64,000 nt of DNA from Lipingzhangella_A rawalii (GTDB lineage: Bacteria; Actinomycetota; Actinomycetes; Streptosporangiales; Streptosporangiaceae), in contig NZ_JAVLVT010000006.1 in assembly GCF_031628175.1 (NCBI RefSeq), positions 1 to 64,000 of the forward strand, written 5' to 3'. The notes beneath the pieces were generated by a model. That model was not told the origin of the DNA and did no database searches. It was given only the letters and a program-made list of their open reading frames with translations. A program made the position numbers and the translations under genes. Every line of letters begins with the position of its first letter. The first letter of the stretch is position 1. Of the stretch, positions 41,956-50,794 are shown piece after piece.

Positions 41956-41961
41956 CCCTCA

Positions 41962-42477
41962 CTAGCTCAGGGAGTCCACGGCCCGCTGGAAGGACGAGGC
42001 GAACCCCAGACGTTCCGCGATACTGGCGAGGACCTGGTCCGGGTACAGGTCGATCGCGCCCGCCAGGGCCCCCAGCTCCATCTCGTCCACCCCGAGATCA
42101 GCGAGGATGGACAAGTCCCCCGCGGGCAGCACCTGGTCCAGCGCTTCCTCATCGGGGACATCGATATCCAGGTACTCCAGGGCGGCACGGGCGACCGGCC
42201 ACTCCAGTGCGGCGGTTACGTCCGACAGGAACACACTGCTGACGTCCCGCCCGGAGACGCGCACGATCATGAAGAAGTCGTCGTCCACGGAGACGAACCC
42301 GATCGCACCGCTGATGCTGGGCTGCTGGCGCAGGGCGTGCAGGAGCCCGTGCAGATCGTGGGTCAGGGCAACCGGGAACAGGTCGACGTCCCAGTACTCC
42401 TCCTCGCGGTACGCAACCGCGACGAAGTCCCGAGCGCCGTCATCCTCGTCTGGCTCGAGCGGCTCGAGTCCCGTCAT
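41962..42477 (-). CDS. tRNA adenosine deaminase-associated protein
   Basis: From ATG 42477 the protein is 171 residues. It matches the actinobacterial family encoded next to tadA: an N-terminal VAYREEEYWDVDLFPVAL strand, a central FFMIVRVSGRDVSSVFLSD and a C-terminal acidic helical part. The stop is 6 bp from the tadA start, so they form one operon. The molecular role is unknown; association with TadA is inferred from conserved neighbourhood. Confidence 0.85.
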   Translation of the reverse strand: MTGLEPLEPDEDDGARDFVAVAYREEEYWDVDLFPVALTHDLHGLLHALRQQPSISGAIGFVSVDDDFFMIVRVSGRDVSSVFLSDVTAALEWPVARAALEYLDIDVPDEEALDQVLPAGDLSILADLGVDEMELGALAGAIDLYPDQVLASIAERLGFASSFQRAVDSLS

Positions 42478-42712
42478 CGTCACCCCACGTGGCCGGCCGG
42501 CACTTGGCCCAGGATCACAGACGACCCGGGGCAGGGTCATGATAACCGCAATCTCCCGACGCTTTCGGGATCCCTGGCCCCACGGAGCGGAATCCGTTCG
42601 GCGTCAGCTCGGCTCCGGTCCGGCTTGCGCGGCGGTTGACCGTCACAGAGCCGGTACCTTGAGCTGGGGCAACTACTCCTACGTCGCTCCCGAGAAAGGT
42701 CAGGGGTTGCAG

Positions 42713-43366
42713 GTGGAAACACTCGTCATCGACCACCCACTGGTCAGCCACAAGCTGACGGTGCTGCGGGAATCCAGCACGGACTCCCCGACCTTCCGGC
42801 GCCTCACGGATGAACTGGTCACACTCCTGACCTACGAGGCGACACGGGATGTTCGGGTGGCCGATGTCACGATTACGACTCCCCTCGCGCCCGCCGCCGG
42901 GGTCCAACTGACCGACCCCGCTCCCCTGGTCGTTCCCATTCTCCGGGCCGGCCTGGGGATGCTCGAGGGAATGACCCGTCTCCTGCCCACCGCCGAGGTT
43001 GGCTTTCTCGGGATGGCACGCGACGAACAAACCCTCCAGCCAGCCACCTATGCGGATCGGCTCCCGGCAGACCTGTCCGGCCGCCAGTGCTACGTGCTGG
43101 ACCCCATGCTGGCCACGGGAGGCACCCTCGCCGCCTCACTCCAACTGCTACTCGACCGTGGGGCAGACCAGGTGACCGCGATCTGTCTTCTCGCCGCACC
43201 GGAAGGTCTCCAGGCACTGGACCGAAAACTCGCTGCCGACCCAGCCCACCAGAGCCACCCCCGGGTCCGGGTGGTGACCGCGGCTGTCGATGACCGCCTG
43301 GACGAGAACGGGTTCATCCTCCCCGGGCTGGGTGACGCCGGAGACCGGCTGTACGGATCGATGTAG
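42713..43366 (+). CDS. upp: Uracil phosphoribosyltransferase
   Basis: The 217-aa enzyme has the family N-terminus IDHPLVSHKLTVLR, PILRAGLGMLEGM, the PRPP loop DPMLATGGTLAASL and the C-terminal uracil-binding ENGFILPGLGDAGDRLYG. It converts uracil and PRPP to UMP for pyrimidine salvage. GTG 42713 is the likeliest start, with AAAGG upstream; TTG 42707 is possible. It is divergent from the tadA operon. Confidence 0.96.
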   Translation: METLVIDHPLVSHKLTVLRESSTDSPTFRRLTDELVTLLTYEATRDVRVADVTITTPLAPAAGVQLTDPAPLVVPILRAGLGMLEGMTRLLPTAEVGFLGMARDEQTLQPATYADRLPADLSGRQCYVLDPMLATGGTLAASLQLLLDRGADQVTAICLLAAPEGLQALDRKLAADPAHQSHPRVRVVTAAVDDRLDENGFILPGLGDAGDRLYGSM

Positions 43367-43458
43367 CGCGGCCGATCACCCGCACCAGAACCACGACCAC
43401 CAGCACAAACGTTGGTCACCATGGGTCCAAGAGATCCACGTCGCAATCGGATATCTGT

Positions 43459-43499
43459 CCTGTCCGAATCTAGAACGATACTTCACTGTTACGGACAGG
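43459..43499. promoter_or_regulatory. Inverted repeat upstream of the 72-aa protein
   Basis: CCTGTCCG (43459-43466) and CGGACAGG (43492-43499) form an 8-bp inverted repeat separated by 25 AT-richer bases that include TCTAGAACGATA. The layout suits an operator pair around a promoter. The binding protein is unknown. Confidence 0.35.
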
Positions 43500-43609
43500 C
43501 GCGATGATGGCCGTCCCAAGAGGACCGGCGACGGGCCACCCCAGGCCCACATGTGACAGATTCCACTGACATCGGAGTGACCAGCGAACCACCACCCGCA
43601 GGGAGCCAC

Positions 43610-43828
43610 ATGTTCGAGGAAACGCATTCGGGAGACTTTCAGCAGGTCATCGACCGTCTACACCATGAGTTTCACGGGGTTCACGCCCAGGCGACAGTGG
43701 TTCGCTGTGTCGACTCAGCCCGCCACGGGGCGCGAGAGGTCATCGGTGAGGCGACACCGCGGCTCGTGGAGCGAATCGCCCGGCAACACCTGCAAGTTCT
43801 CGAGTTGGCCTACGCGGAACGAAGCTGA
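43610..43828 (+). CDS. 72-aa three-helix bundle dimerisation-domain protein
   Basis: From ATG 43610 (AGGGAG four bases upstream) the protein reads FQQVIDRLHHEFHGV, then VVRCVDSARHGAREVI and RLVERIARQHLQVLEL. This is the pattern of the small three-helix domain found alone or at the N-terminus of low-molecular-weight phosphatase/arsenate-reductase-like proteins in actinobacteria. Here it stands alone. Its function is not known. A GTG at 43553 would add 19 residues. Confidence 0.65.
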   Translation: MFEETHSGDFQQVIDRLHHEFHGVHAQATVVRCVDSARHGAREVIGEATPRLVERIARQHLQVLELAYAERS

Positions 43829-43952
43829 TCCAGACCTCCCAAACACGAACCAGTCCGGCACGCCGAGAATGCCGACTGCCTTTACGGGTACGGGTGTCGG
43901 TGTAACAATCAGCATGGGTTAGTGGGTTCGTTGCACTTGTGGGGAGTCGGCC

Positions 43953-44117
43953 ATGGCGAAGTTGAAGAAATGGCTGGGGTTTGCGGCCATCGCGTTCGTC
44001 GCCTTCTATCTACTCACTCAACCCGAATCTGCTGCGGGGGTTATCCATACCGGACTTGACGGCCTGATGAACGCCGCCGATTCGCTGTCGCGCTTCGTCA
44101 ACGCGCTGGCTGTGTAG
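43953..44117 (+). CDS. 54-aa membrane peptide upstream of the PH-domain gene
   Basis: ATG 43953 with GGGGAG six bases upstream starts a 54-residue frame. A basic start (MAKLKKWLGFAAIAF) and one hydrophobic helix are followed by an amphipathic segment (AGVIHTGLDGLMNAADSLSR). It lies 33 bp before the PH-domain gene on the same strand and may be co-transcribed. No family assignment beyond a conserved-looking small actinobacterial membrane protein. Confidence 0.65.
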   Translation: MAKLKKWLGFAAIAFVAFYLLTQPESAAGVIHTGLDGLMNAADSLSRFVNALAV

Positions 44118-44150
44118 GGACACCAGAGCTCCGGGAGAGGGCTGGTCGGA

Positions 44151-44663
44151 ATGAAGCTCGTCACGCCGGGCGACGCGGCGCCCGCCTCGGTCAACCGGTA
44201 CCTGCTTCCCCACGAGGAACAGGTCATCACGATGCGACGCCATCCGGCCGTGCTCCTGGGCCCGGTGACGGTGGTGCTGGGCAGTCTCATCCTTGCGGGT
44301 GTGCTCAGCAACACGGTCACCGACCCGACCATCCTGGCCGTGATCTGGTGGATCTGGCTCCTCGGTCTGGTCTGGTTCGTGTGGAAGGTAGCCGAGTGGT
44401 CGGTCGAGTACTTCGTGATCACCTCGGCACGCCTGCTGTTGACCACGGGCATCATCACTCGGCAAGTGAACATGATGCCTTTGGGCAAGGTCACGGACAT
44501 GCGTTTCGAACGGTCCCTGCTCGGGCGCATCATCGGCTACGGCTCGTTCATCATGGAGTCGGCCGGTCAGGACCAGGCCCTGAGCAAGATCAACTATGTT
44601 CCCTATCCCGAGCAGCTCTACCTTGAGGTCGTGGGCCTGATCTTCCCCGGCAAGGGCGACTGA
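44151..44663 (+). CDS. Membrane protein with bacterial PH domain (bPH2/YdbT type)
   Basis: The 170-aa protein has two adjacent membrane helices (about 35-55 and 60-80) followed by the bPH2 fold. Its marks are EWSVEYFVITSARLLLTTGI, MMPLGKVTDMRFERSLLGRI, the GYGSFIMESAGQDQAL turn and a final YPEQLYLEVV. Such proteins are common in actinobacteria and of unknown role, possibly in envelope stress. ATG 44151 is preceded by GGAGAGGG. Confidence 0.88.
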   Translation: MKLVTPGDAAPASVNRYLLPHEEQVITMRRHPAVLLGPVTVVLGSLILAGVLSNTVTDPTILAVIWWIWLLGLVWFVWKVAEWSVEYFVITSARLLLTTGIITRQVNMMPLGKVTDMRFERSLLGRIIGYGSFIMESAGQDQALSKINYVPYPEQLYLEVVGLIFPGKGD

Positions 44664-44799
44664 GGACCCGAGGCCCGCTCCCACGGCTCCGGCATTCCAC
44701 GACGGGCGCCACCCAGGGACCAACGGTGTCCGTGTTTTGACTTCCAGGTGAACAGACGGTTAACTGAAAACCTCGTCCGGATGAACAGGAGGCACCGAC

Positions 44800-45003
44800 A
44801 TGACCCGCGTAATGCGCAGGATGGGTGGCGCTTCTGTGCTGCGCTCGCGCGCGCCACGGCCCGCGCCCGAGTTCACCCCGGCCGAGGCCCTGGTGCCCGC
44901 ACCGCGCCCCAGTCGGGAGGATCGTGCATCCGGCCCGCGGCTGTCCTGGATTCTGGTCGAAGACGAGTCCGGACGGCGACGCCCCGAGGCCCGGTGGCGT
45001 TAG
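44800..45003 (+). CDS. Arg/Pro-rich 67-aa hypothetical protein
   Basis: ATG 44800 has AGGAGG eight bases upstream. The 67 residues are rich in Arg, Pro and Ala (RMGGASVLRSRAPRPAPEF), with a short core PRLSWILVEDESG. No family is recognised. The downstream edge abuts the repeat region, so it could be an old gene end or a spurious frame; the good ribosome site argues for a gene. Confidence 0.4.
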   Translation: MTRVMRRMGGASVLRSRAPRPAPEFTPAEALVPAPRPSREDRASGPRLSWILVEDESGRRRPEARWR

Positions 45004-45009
45004 AGCCTG

Positions 45010-45690
45010 TTTCTCGGGGGTGGGAGCGAGGTTGGGCCTGGCCTGGCGACGTCTCCCCCGTCCCCGATCGCTGGCCATCGTGCGCAGGGCCATCCGGCCC
45101 GGCAGAACACCCCCAGCACACCCCGCCCGCCCCGTTGGCCGTCGTGCAGTGGACCACGGTACCCCCATCACGGGGGCACCAGCCCACGGCCGCCATCCCC
45201 ACATCCCGCTGGCCGTCGTGCGGGGGAGCGCCCCGGAAACAGGGCATCACCGGTGACCACCGGGGTGCGACGCCGCCGGCGGCCAAGACGGCGCGAGCGG
45301 ATTGGTGCTTGCCGTGACCACAATCCCCCCCCGGGGGGCCGGAGTGCCCGGTGCCGCGCCCAGGCCTGGCCCGCACCAGCCCTGGCCTGGCTCCCCAGCG
45401 GCAGGCATCCGCCACCAGGGGCCACCACAACGCCTGCGGGTGAACCATCGCGGCACCCCCTGTGCCCGCTGGCCCGTGGGACCGCGACCGCCCGTCGTGG
45501 ACATGTCCTCGGCAGCATGAGGACCATCCCGGCCGCGCCACGGCCAACGGGATCGGGGACGGGGTGGACGTCGCCAGACCAGGCTCAACCGTGCTCCCAA
45601 GCCCAAAACCACGCGCGAGCCGTTCATTTCCGGGGGCGCAGGTGCCGACGGTGCCGGGCGACGGCCCGCCCGCGCGGACTCCAGCACCGG
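45010..45690. repeat. Composite of mosaic intergenic repeats (family R2)
   Basis: This spacer is assembled from several R2 modules. 45060-45145 carries two GTTGGCC(A/G)TCGTG-type units. About 45195-45300 is a looser copy of the 39.4-kb unit, with CGCTGGCCGTCGTGCGGGGG and GACGCCGCCGGCGGCC. 45010-45060 (reverse complement) and 45555-45600 share GGGGACGGGGTGGACGTCGC and a CCAGRCCAGGC tail with 59398-59425. No protein gene is supported here on either strand. Confidence 0.7.
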
Positions 45691-45695
45691 TGCGA

Positions 45696-47048
45696 TCAGC
45701 CGGGCGCCATGTCGACAAAGCGACTGTAGTGGCCCTGGAACGCCACGGTCACCGTGGCGGTCGGACCGTTTCGGTGCTTGGCCACGATCAGGTCCGCCTC
45801 ACCGGCGCGTGGGGACTCCTTCTCGAAGGCGTCCTCTCGGTACAACAGGATCACCATGTCGGAGTCCTGCTCGATGCTGCCGGACTCCCGGAGGTCACTC
45901 AGCTGGGGTTTCTTGTCGGTTCGCTGTTCGGGCCCCCGGTTCAGCTGCGACAGCGCGATCACCGGAACCTCGAGTTCCTTGGCGAGGAGCTTGAGGGATC
46001 GCGACATCTCGGAGACCTCCTGCTGGCGGCTCTCCACTCGCCCGGCCGCATTCATCAGTTGCAGGTAGTCCACGATGATCAGCTTGAGATCGTGCTGTTG
46101 TTTGAGCCGTCGGCACTTGGCCCGGATTTCCATCATGGACATGTTGGGCGAGTCATCGATGAAGAGGGGCGCTCCAGCGACCTCGCCCATCCGCCGCGCC
46201 ATCCGGGTCCAGTCATCGTCGGTCATCAGCCCGGAACGCATAGTGTGCAGCGGAATTCGCGCCTCGGCCGACAGCAGCCGCATGACGATCTCGTTGCGTC
46301 CCATCTCCAGGCTGAAGATCACGGTGGTGAGCTGGTTCTGGATCGCGGCGGCACGCGCCATGTCCAAGGCGAGGGTGGACTTTCCGACCGCGGGACGAGC
46401 GGCGATGATGATCATCTGTCCCGGCTGTAGGCCGTTCGCCAACGCATCGAAGTCGGTGAACCCGGTGGGAACCCCGGTCATCCCACTGTCGCGGCTGGAG
46501 ATGGCCTCGATCTCGTCGAGGGCACCGGGCATGACCTCGCTGAGCGGCAGGTAATCTTCCCCGGTGCGCTTCTCCGCCACCCCCATGACCTCGGCCTGTG
46601 CCTGGTCGACCAGATCGTTGACGTCGCTGCCTCCGGTGTACCCCAGCTGCGCGACCCGGGTCCCGACTTCGACCAGACGGCGCAGGATCGCGCGGTCCGC
46701 CACGATCCGCGCGTAGTAGCCGGCGTTGGCGGCGGTGGGAATGGACTCGGTGAGCGTGTGCAGGTAGGGGGCGCCCCCGACCCGGGTGATCTCGCCGCGG
46801 TTGGTCAGTTCCGCGTTCACCGAGATCGCGTCCACGGGTTCCCCCCGTGCGAACAGGTCCACAGCGGTGTCGAAGATCACCTGGTGCGCCGGACGGTAGA
46901 AGTCGGCGGAACGAACGATCTCCACCACTTCGGAGATCGCGTCTTTCGACAGCAGCATCCCGCCAAGGACGCACTGTTCGGCGAGTGCGTCGTGCGGTGG
47001 CGTCCGTTCGAACCCACCCTCGGGTGGTGACGCCTCTGCGATGCTCAT
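45696..47048 (-). CDS. dnaB: Replicative DNA helicase DnaB
   Basis: From ATG 47048 the helicase is 450 residues. The N-terminal domain starts PPHDALAEQCVLGGMLLSKD. The RecA-like motor has Walker A AARPAVGKSTLALDMARA, the Walker B-type block LIIVDYLQLM, and the tail QLSDLRESGSIEQDSDMVIL with GPTATVTVAFQGHYSRF. No intein is present. The long frame further upstream to 47177 is unlikely to be translated. A DnaA-box-rich spacer lies just upstream. Confidence 0.97.
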   Translation of the reverse strand: MSIAEASPPEGGFERTPPHDALAEQCVLGGMLLSKDAISEVVEIVRSADFYRPAHQVIFDTAVDLFARGEPVDAISVNAELTNRGEITRVGGAPYLHTLTESIPTAANAGYYARIVADRAILRRLVEVGTRVAQLGYTGGSDVNDLVDQAQAEVMGVAEKRTGEDYLPLSEVMPGALDEIEAISSRDSGMTGVPTGFTDFDALANGLQPGQMIIIAARPAVGKSTLALDMARAAAIQNQLTTVIFSLEMGRNEIVMRLLSAEARIPLHTMRSGLMTDDDWTRMARRMGEVAGAPLFIDDSPNMSMMEIRAKCRRLKQQHDLKLIIVDYLQLMNAAGRVESRQQEVSEMSRSLKLLAKELEVPVIALSQLNRGPEQRTDKKPQLSDLRESGSIEQDSDMVILLYREDAFEKESPRAGEADLIVAKHRNGPTATVTVAFQGHYSRFVDMAPG

Positions 47049-47262
47049 ACCTGTTCCCCCAACGACCGCTGTGTCTGGTGTCCCGCCGTGTTTGGGCCCG
47101 TCCTGCGGGACACTCGGAGCTCCCCCAGTTCCACCTGCGAAGATACGTGTGGTGGATCTGCTCTTGGCGCAGGGCACACCGACTGCGGAACCGTGACCGG
47201 GTCACGGTCAACTACCCCCGGCGCCTCAGTGTGGAGCCTCGCCAGCTCCAGAGCAACGTAGC

Positions 47263-47442
47263 TTGTGGATGCCCCTGGGGACAGCTTGTGGATAGCTGGG
47301 GGTATCTTGCGGATAGCTTGTGCACATCCCTTGTGGATAACTGGGATCTAGCGCCTAAATATCCCCTTTGAACTGCGAAGACGTTATACGCCGGATGTGA
47401 GCATCAGAAAGTTACTCCAGACTTGTCCACAGGCTGTCCACA
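47263..47442. promoter_or_regulatory. Cluster of DnaA boxes between dnaB and the MATE gene
   Basis: Two exact boxes occur: TGTGGATAA at 47332-47340 (complement TTATCCACA) and TTGTCCACA at 47423-47431. Four or five near-matches surround them: TGTGGATAG 47287, TGCGGATAG 47308, TTGTGCACA 47318, CTGTCCACA 47434 and TTGTGGATG 47263. That is six or seven 9-mers within 180 bp, beside an AT-rich stretch (TAAATATCCCC). The dnaA, dnaN and rpmH genes that flank actinobacterial oriC are absent, so a DnaA-titrating or DnaA-regulated site is more likely than oriC. Confidence 0.6.
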
Positions 47443-47497
47443 GGTCGTTCCATCCACTGGTCATCCCCTCGTCCGATGAACGGTAGTCTCCGCTTCG

Positions 47498-48847
47498 ATG
47501 CGCTCCCTGCTGCCCACCGCCCCGTTCCGCCATGTGCACGACCGTGAGATTCTCCGGCTTGCGGTCCCCACGTTCTTTGCCCTGGTTGCCGAGCCCCTCT
47601 TCCTCCTCACCGACACCGCAGTCGTGGGCCGCCTCGGTACAGCCGAACTGGGCGGGCTCGGAGTGGCCAGCCAGATCCTGCTCACGCTCGCGAACCTGTG
47701 CATTTTCCTTGCCTACGGCACCACCGCAGCGGTTGCCCGCCACTACGGCGCCGACGATATTCCCGCGGGGCTGCGAGCCGGCGTCGACGCGATGTGGCTC
47801 GCGGCACTCATCGGCGTGGCACTCATCGCGGTGGGCTGGCCGCTGGCCCCAAGCCTGGTCGAGCTGCTGGGAGCATCCGAGTCCGTCGCCCTCCACGCCG
47901 AGACCTACCTGCGGGTGAGTCTGCTCAGCACGCCCGCACTCCTGGTCACGCTCGCGGGTACCGGGGTACTACGAGGGCTCCAGAACGCCACCGCCCCGCT
48001 GGTCGTCGCAGTCGGGGCGAATCTCGCCAACATGGTGCTCTGCGTCTGGTTCGTTCTCGGCCTGGGGTGGGGGATCGCGGGCTCAGCCTGGGCGACCGTG
48101 ATCGCACAGAGTTGCGGTGCGGCCGTGTACATAGCCCTGGTTGCCCGGGGAGCCCGGGAGCACGGAGTGTCCCTCGCCCCCACGCGGCGGGGCCTGGCCG
48201 CGACCGCCAGTGCCGGATTCGCACTCCTGATCCGAACCGTGTCGCTGCGTATCGTCCTACTCGTCACCACTGCGGTGGCAGCGCGCCTCGGGGATGCCGA
48301 GATCGCCGCCCACCAGATCGCCTTCCAGCTGTGGACGCTGCTGGTATTCGCCCTGGACGCCGTCGCCATCGCGGGCCAGGCCATCGTGGGGCGTTACCTG
48401 GGCGCCGCGGACGTCCGCGGTACCCGCGCGGCAACGCGCCGCATGGTCGAGTGGGGCTTCCTGGTTGGGCTGTTGTTCGCTGTGGTCGTCCTGGTGTCGC
48501 GCCCCTGGGCGGCTCTCGTGTTCACCACCGACCCCCAGGTCATTGCCCTGGTCACCAGTACGCTTCTCGTCGTTGCCCTCCTCCAGCCGGCCAGTGGGAT
48601 CGTCATGGTGTTGGACGGGATTCTCATGGGGGCTGGCGATCAGCGCTACCTTGCGTGGGCCAGCCTGTGGACCATGGTGGTCTTCCTTCCACTCGGCGCC
48701 TCGGTCCCGTGGCTGACCCCGCAGGGATCCGCCACCGGCCTCGTGGCGCTCTGGATCGCGTTCGGCGTGTGGATACTCGCCCGCGGACTCACTCTGGGGC
48801 TCCGGGTTCGCGGAACCGCCTGGCTCGTCACCGGAGCCGTCCGGTGA
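47498..48847 (+). CDS. MATE-family efflux transporter (DinF branch)
   Basis: The 449-aa protein has about 12 membrane helices in two MATE repeats. It starts REILRLAVPTFFALVAEPLF with LTDTAVVGRLGTAELGGLGV, the DinF-type N-terminal signature, and later has LGDAEIAAHQIAFQLWTLLV. It would export cations or drugs by H+ or Na+ antiport. ATG 47498 has no clear ribosome site, and the message may be leaderless, starting within the DnaA-box spacer. Confidence 0.93.
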   Translation: MRSLLPTAPFRHVHDREILRLAVPTFFALVAEPLFLLTDTAVVGRLGTAELGGLGVASQILLTLANLCIFLAYGTTAAVARHYGADDIPAGLRAGVDAMWLAALIGVALIAVGWPLAPSLVELLGASESVALHAETYLRVSLLSTPALLVTLAGTGVLRGLQNATAPLVVAVGANLANMVLCVWFVLGLGWGIAGSAWATVIAQSCGAAVYIALVARGAREHGVSLAPTRRGLAATASAGFALLIRTVSLRIVLLVTTAVAARLGDAEIAAHQIAFQLWTLLVFALDAVAIAGQAIVGRYLGAADVRGTRAATRRMVEWGFLVGLLFAVVVLVSRPWAALVFTTDPQVIALVTSTLLVVALLQPASGIVMVLDGILMGAGDQRYLAWASLWTMVVFLPLGASVPWLTPQGSATGLVALWIAFGVWILARGLTLGLRVRGTAWLVTGAVR

Positions 48848-48926
48848 ACCGTGGGGGGCGGGTTAGCCGTCCCGGAGGGCGGCGGACCACGCACACCGAA
48901 ACCCCCACGCCCCGAACCTCCACCGC

Positions 48927-49748
48927 TCAGCGATGGTCTTCCTCCTCCCCGAGTGCCGGACCGTGGAAGTAGGGGGCACTGCGTTCCGTGTCCGGAACAT
49001 CGGGGAAGGCGGGCCGATTCTCCTCGGCGACGGGTGCGCTCTGGGCCCGACGCTGGCCCTCGCGGGCCATGCGCGCGCAGACCTCGGTCCGCAGGGACGG
49101 GAGCAGGGCATAGAGTTCGTCGCCCGGGCAGGCGGTCGCGTTGAAGTCCCGATGTCCGACGATCGCCTGCTCCGGGTCCAGCTCGTAGACCGCACAGAGC
49201 CAGGCCACGGTGGCGACCAGGGCGGCGAGCTGTTCCTCGGGCGGACTCGCACTCCCGTAGGACCCCTCGTTCTCGATCCCGAGCGTGTGGGAATTGTGGT
49301 TCGCGACATGCGCACCAACCACGTGCTTCCCCTCCGCGATCGCCTCCAGGGACGTGTTGCGGCCCTCCATGACATAGCCACCGCGGCTGATGGTCAGCTG
49401 CTGACCGGTATCGTTCCAGCCGTTGTTGTCCATGTGCCAGTTCTGGATCCCCCGGGACAGGGACAGTGCCCGACTCCGGGAAAAATCCGAGGTGTTGGCT
49501 GTCGCGGTGTGGTGAATCACGATGTGATCCGGTGGCTCGGTCAAAACCTGCGCCTTCTTCCGGGGAGACCGGGCATCCCAGTCCTCCCGGGTGAGGACGC
49601 CCGGCGTGGCCGCGGCGCTGGCCCCGGACGCCGCTCCCAGAATCGCTGCCGATCCCAGCAGCGTTCCCCCGGCCACGAGCACGGCCCCGCGGACCACCCC
49701 CCGACGGCTGTAGGCCGCGTTTCCTCGTCGGTCCTCGCCATCGCACAC
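48927..49748 (-). CDS. Secreted N-acetylmuramoyl-L-alanine amidase (PGRP type)
   Basis: From GTG 49748 (GGAGGG seven bases upstream) the precursor is 273 residues. A twin-arginine-like signal (YSRRGVVRGAVLVAGGTLLG) targets it for export. The amidase_2/PGRP domain has the zinc His in DHIVIHHTATANTSDFS, then IQNWHMDNNGWNDTGQ, LGIENEGSYG and the second His in AIVGHRDFNATACPGDEL. It cleaves the lactyl-Ala bond of peptidoglycan. A charged C-terminal tail of about 45 residues follows. Confidence 0.93.
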   Translation of the reverse strand: MCDGEDRRGNAAYSRRGVVRGAVLVAGGTLLGSAAILGAASGASAAATPGVLTREDWDARSPRKKAQVLTEPPDHIVIHHTATANTSDFSRSRALSLSRGIQNWHMDNNGWNDTGQQLTISRGGYVMEGRNTSLEAIAEGKHVVGAHVANHNSHTLGIENEGSYGSASPPEEQLAALVATVAWLCAVYELDPEQAIVGHRDFNATACPGDELYALLPSLRTEVCARMAREGQRRAQSAPVAEENRPAFPDVPDTERSAPYFHGPALGEEEDHR

Positions 49749-49916
49749 GAAGCATCCCTCCCACGTTCGCGGATTACGGAAGGCACGAACCGTATCACTG
49801 TATGTGTCGACCAGTATGCGCACCGAATACGACACACCGATCCACCCACACATGGGCAGGATGACTCGTTTCACGTGGAACGGACTGCGACGGACAAAGA
49901 CACCGGAGCAGTAAAA

Positions 49917-49958
49917 ACACGGGTGCCCACATCCTGTTCGGAATGTGGGCACCCGTGT
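49917..49958 (-). terminator. Rho-independent terminator of the rpsF-ssb-rpsR-rplI operon
   Basis: A perfect 16-bp stem (49917-49932 with 49943-49958) and 10-base loop is followed on the minus strand by a T5 run (GTTTTTAC). It lies 11 bp after rplI and is the cleanest terminator in the window. Confidence 0.95.
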
Positions 49959-49969
49959 GGTGTTCTCCG

Positions 49970-50416
49970 TTAGGCCGGCACGACCTCCAGGGAAATGGTG
50001 GCTGTCACCTCCGGGTGCAGCCGCACTGTCACCCGGTGCTCGCCCACGGACTTGATCGGGTTACGTACCTCGATCCGCCGCTTGTCCAGCTCAGGCCCAC
50101 CAGCCTCCCGCACACCGGAGGCGATATCGGCCGCGGACACCGAGCCGAAGAGGCGACCGCCCTGGCCGGACCGTCGCGGCAGGCGTACCGAAAGCTTCTG
50201 CACGCGCTCCGCGAGGTCCTGTGCGCTGTCGAGGTCCCGGATATCCCGCGCCTTCCGGGCACGACGGATCTCGTCGATCTGCTTCTGCCCACCACGCGTC
50301 CAGCGGATCCCGAAGCCTCGGGGCAGCAGGTAGTTACGGGCGTAGCCGTCCCGCACGTCCACGACATCGCCTGGGGCACCGAGACCGGTGACCTCCTGGG
50401 TCAGGATCAATTTCAC
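49970..50416 (-). CDS. rplI: 50S ribosomal protein L9
   Basis: The 148-aa protein has the L9 N-terminal signature MKLILTQEVTGLGAPGDVVD with DGYARNYLLPRGFG, the long connecting helix and the C-terminal domain (LFGSVSAADIASGVREA). GTG 50416 is the start. It is the last gene of the operon and is followed by the terminator. Confidence 0.98.
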   Translation of the reverse strand: MKLILTQEVTGLGAPGDVVDVRDGYARNYLLPRGFGIRWTRGGQKQIDEIRRARKARDIRDLDSAQDLAERVQKLSVRLPRRSGQGGRLFGSVSAADIASGVREAGGPELDKRRIEVRNPIKSVGEHRVTVRLHPEVTATISLEVVPA

Positions 50417-50442
50417 GACTCAAACCTCCCAGACGTTCCCGG

Positions 50443-50679
50443 TCACCGAGCGGTGCTGGTGTAGGGCAGCAGCGCCATCTCCCGGGAGTTCTTGATCGCC
50501 GTGGCGACGTCCCGCTGGTGCTGCGTGCAGTTGCCAGTGACGCGGCGGGCACGGATCTTGCCGCGGTCGGAAATGAACTTCCGCAGCAGCGTCGTGTCCT
50601 TGTAGTCGACGTAGGTCATCTTCTCTTGACAGAACAGGCAAACCTTCTTCTTTGGCTTGCGTGCTGCCGGCTTAGCCAT
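50443..50679 (-). CDS. rpsR: 30S ribosomal protein S18
   Basis: The 78-aa protein has the standard core YVDYKDTTLLRKFISDRGKI and RARRVTGNCTQHQRDVATAI. It keeps the zinc ligands CLFC plus the Cys and His of NCTQH, so it is the zinc-containing (C+) form rather than a zinc-starvation paralogue. ATG 50679 is preceded by AAAGGAG. Confidence 0.98.
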   Translation of the reverse strand: MAKPAARKPKKKVCLFCQEKMTYVDYKDTTLLRKFISDRGKIRARRVTGNCTQHQRDVATAIKNSREMALLPYTSTAR

Positions 50680-50794
50680 CGTGGTGCTCCTTTGGTGAAG
50701 AGCCCCGGAAATCCCGGGGATGGTCAGTTCGGACAGTGGACAGAACCCCAGAGGCGGTCCTGCTTCCCCTGGGTAGGCCCAGTTGAGCCGGTTT

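Noticed and set aside
47263..47442. The DnaA boxes as the chromosomal origin
   Set aside because: dnaA, dnaN, gyrB and rpmH are absent, and actinobacterial oriC has many more boxes. It is kept only as a DnaA-box cluster.
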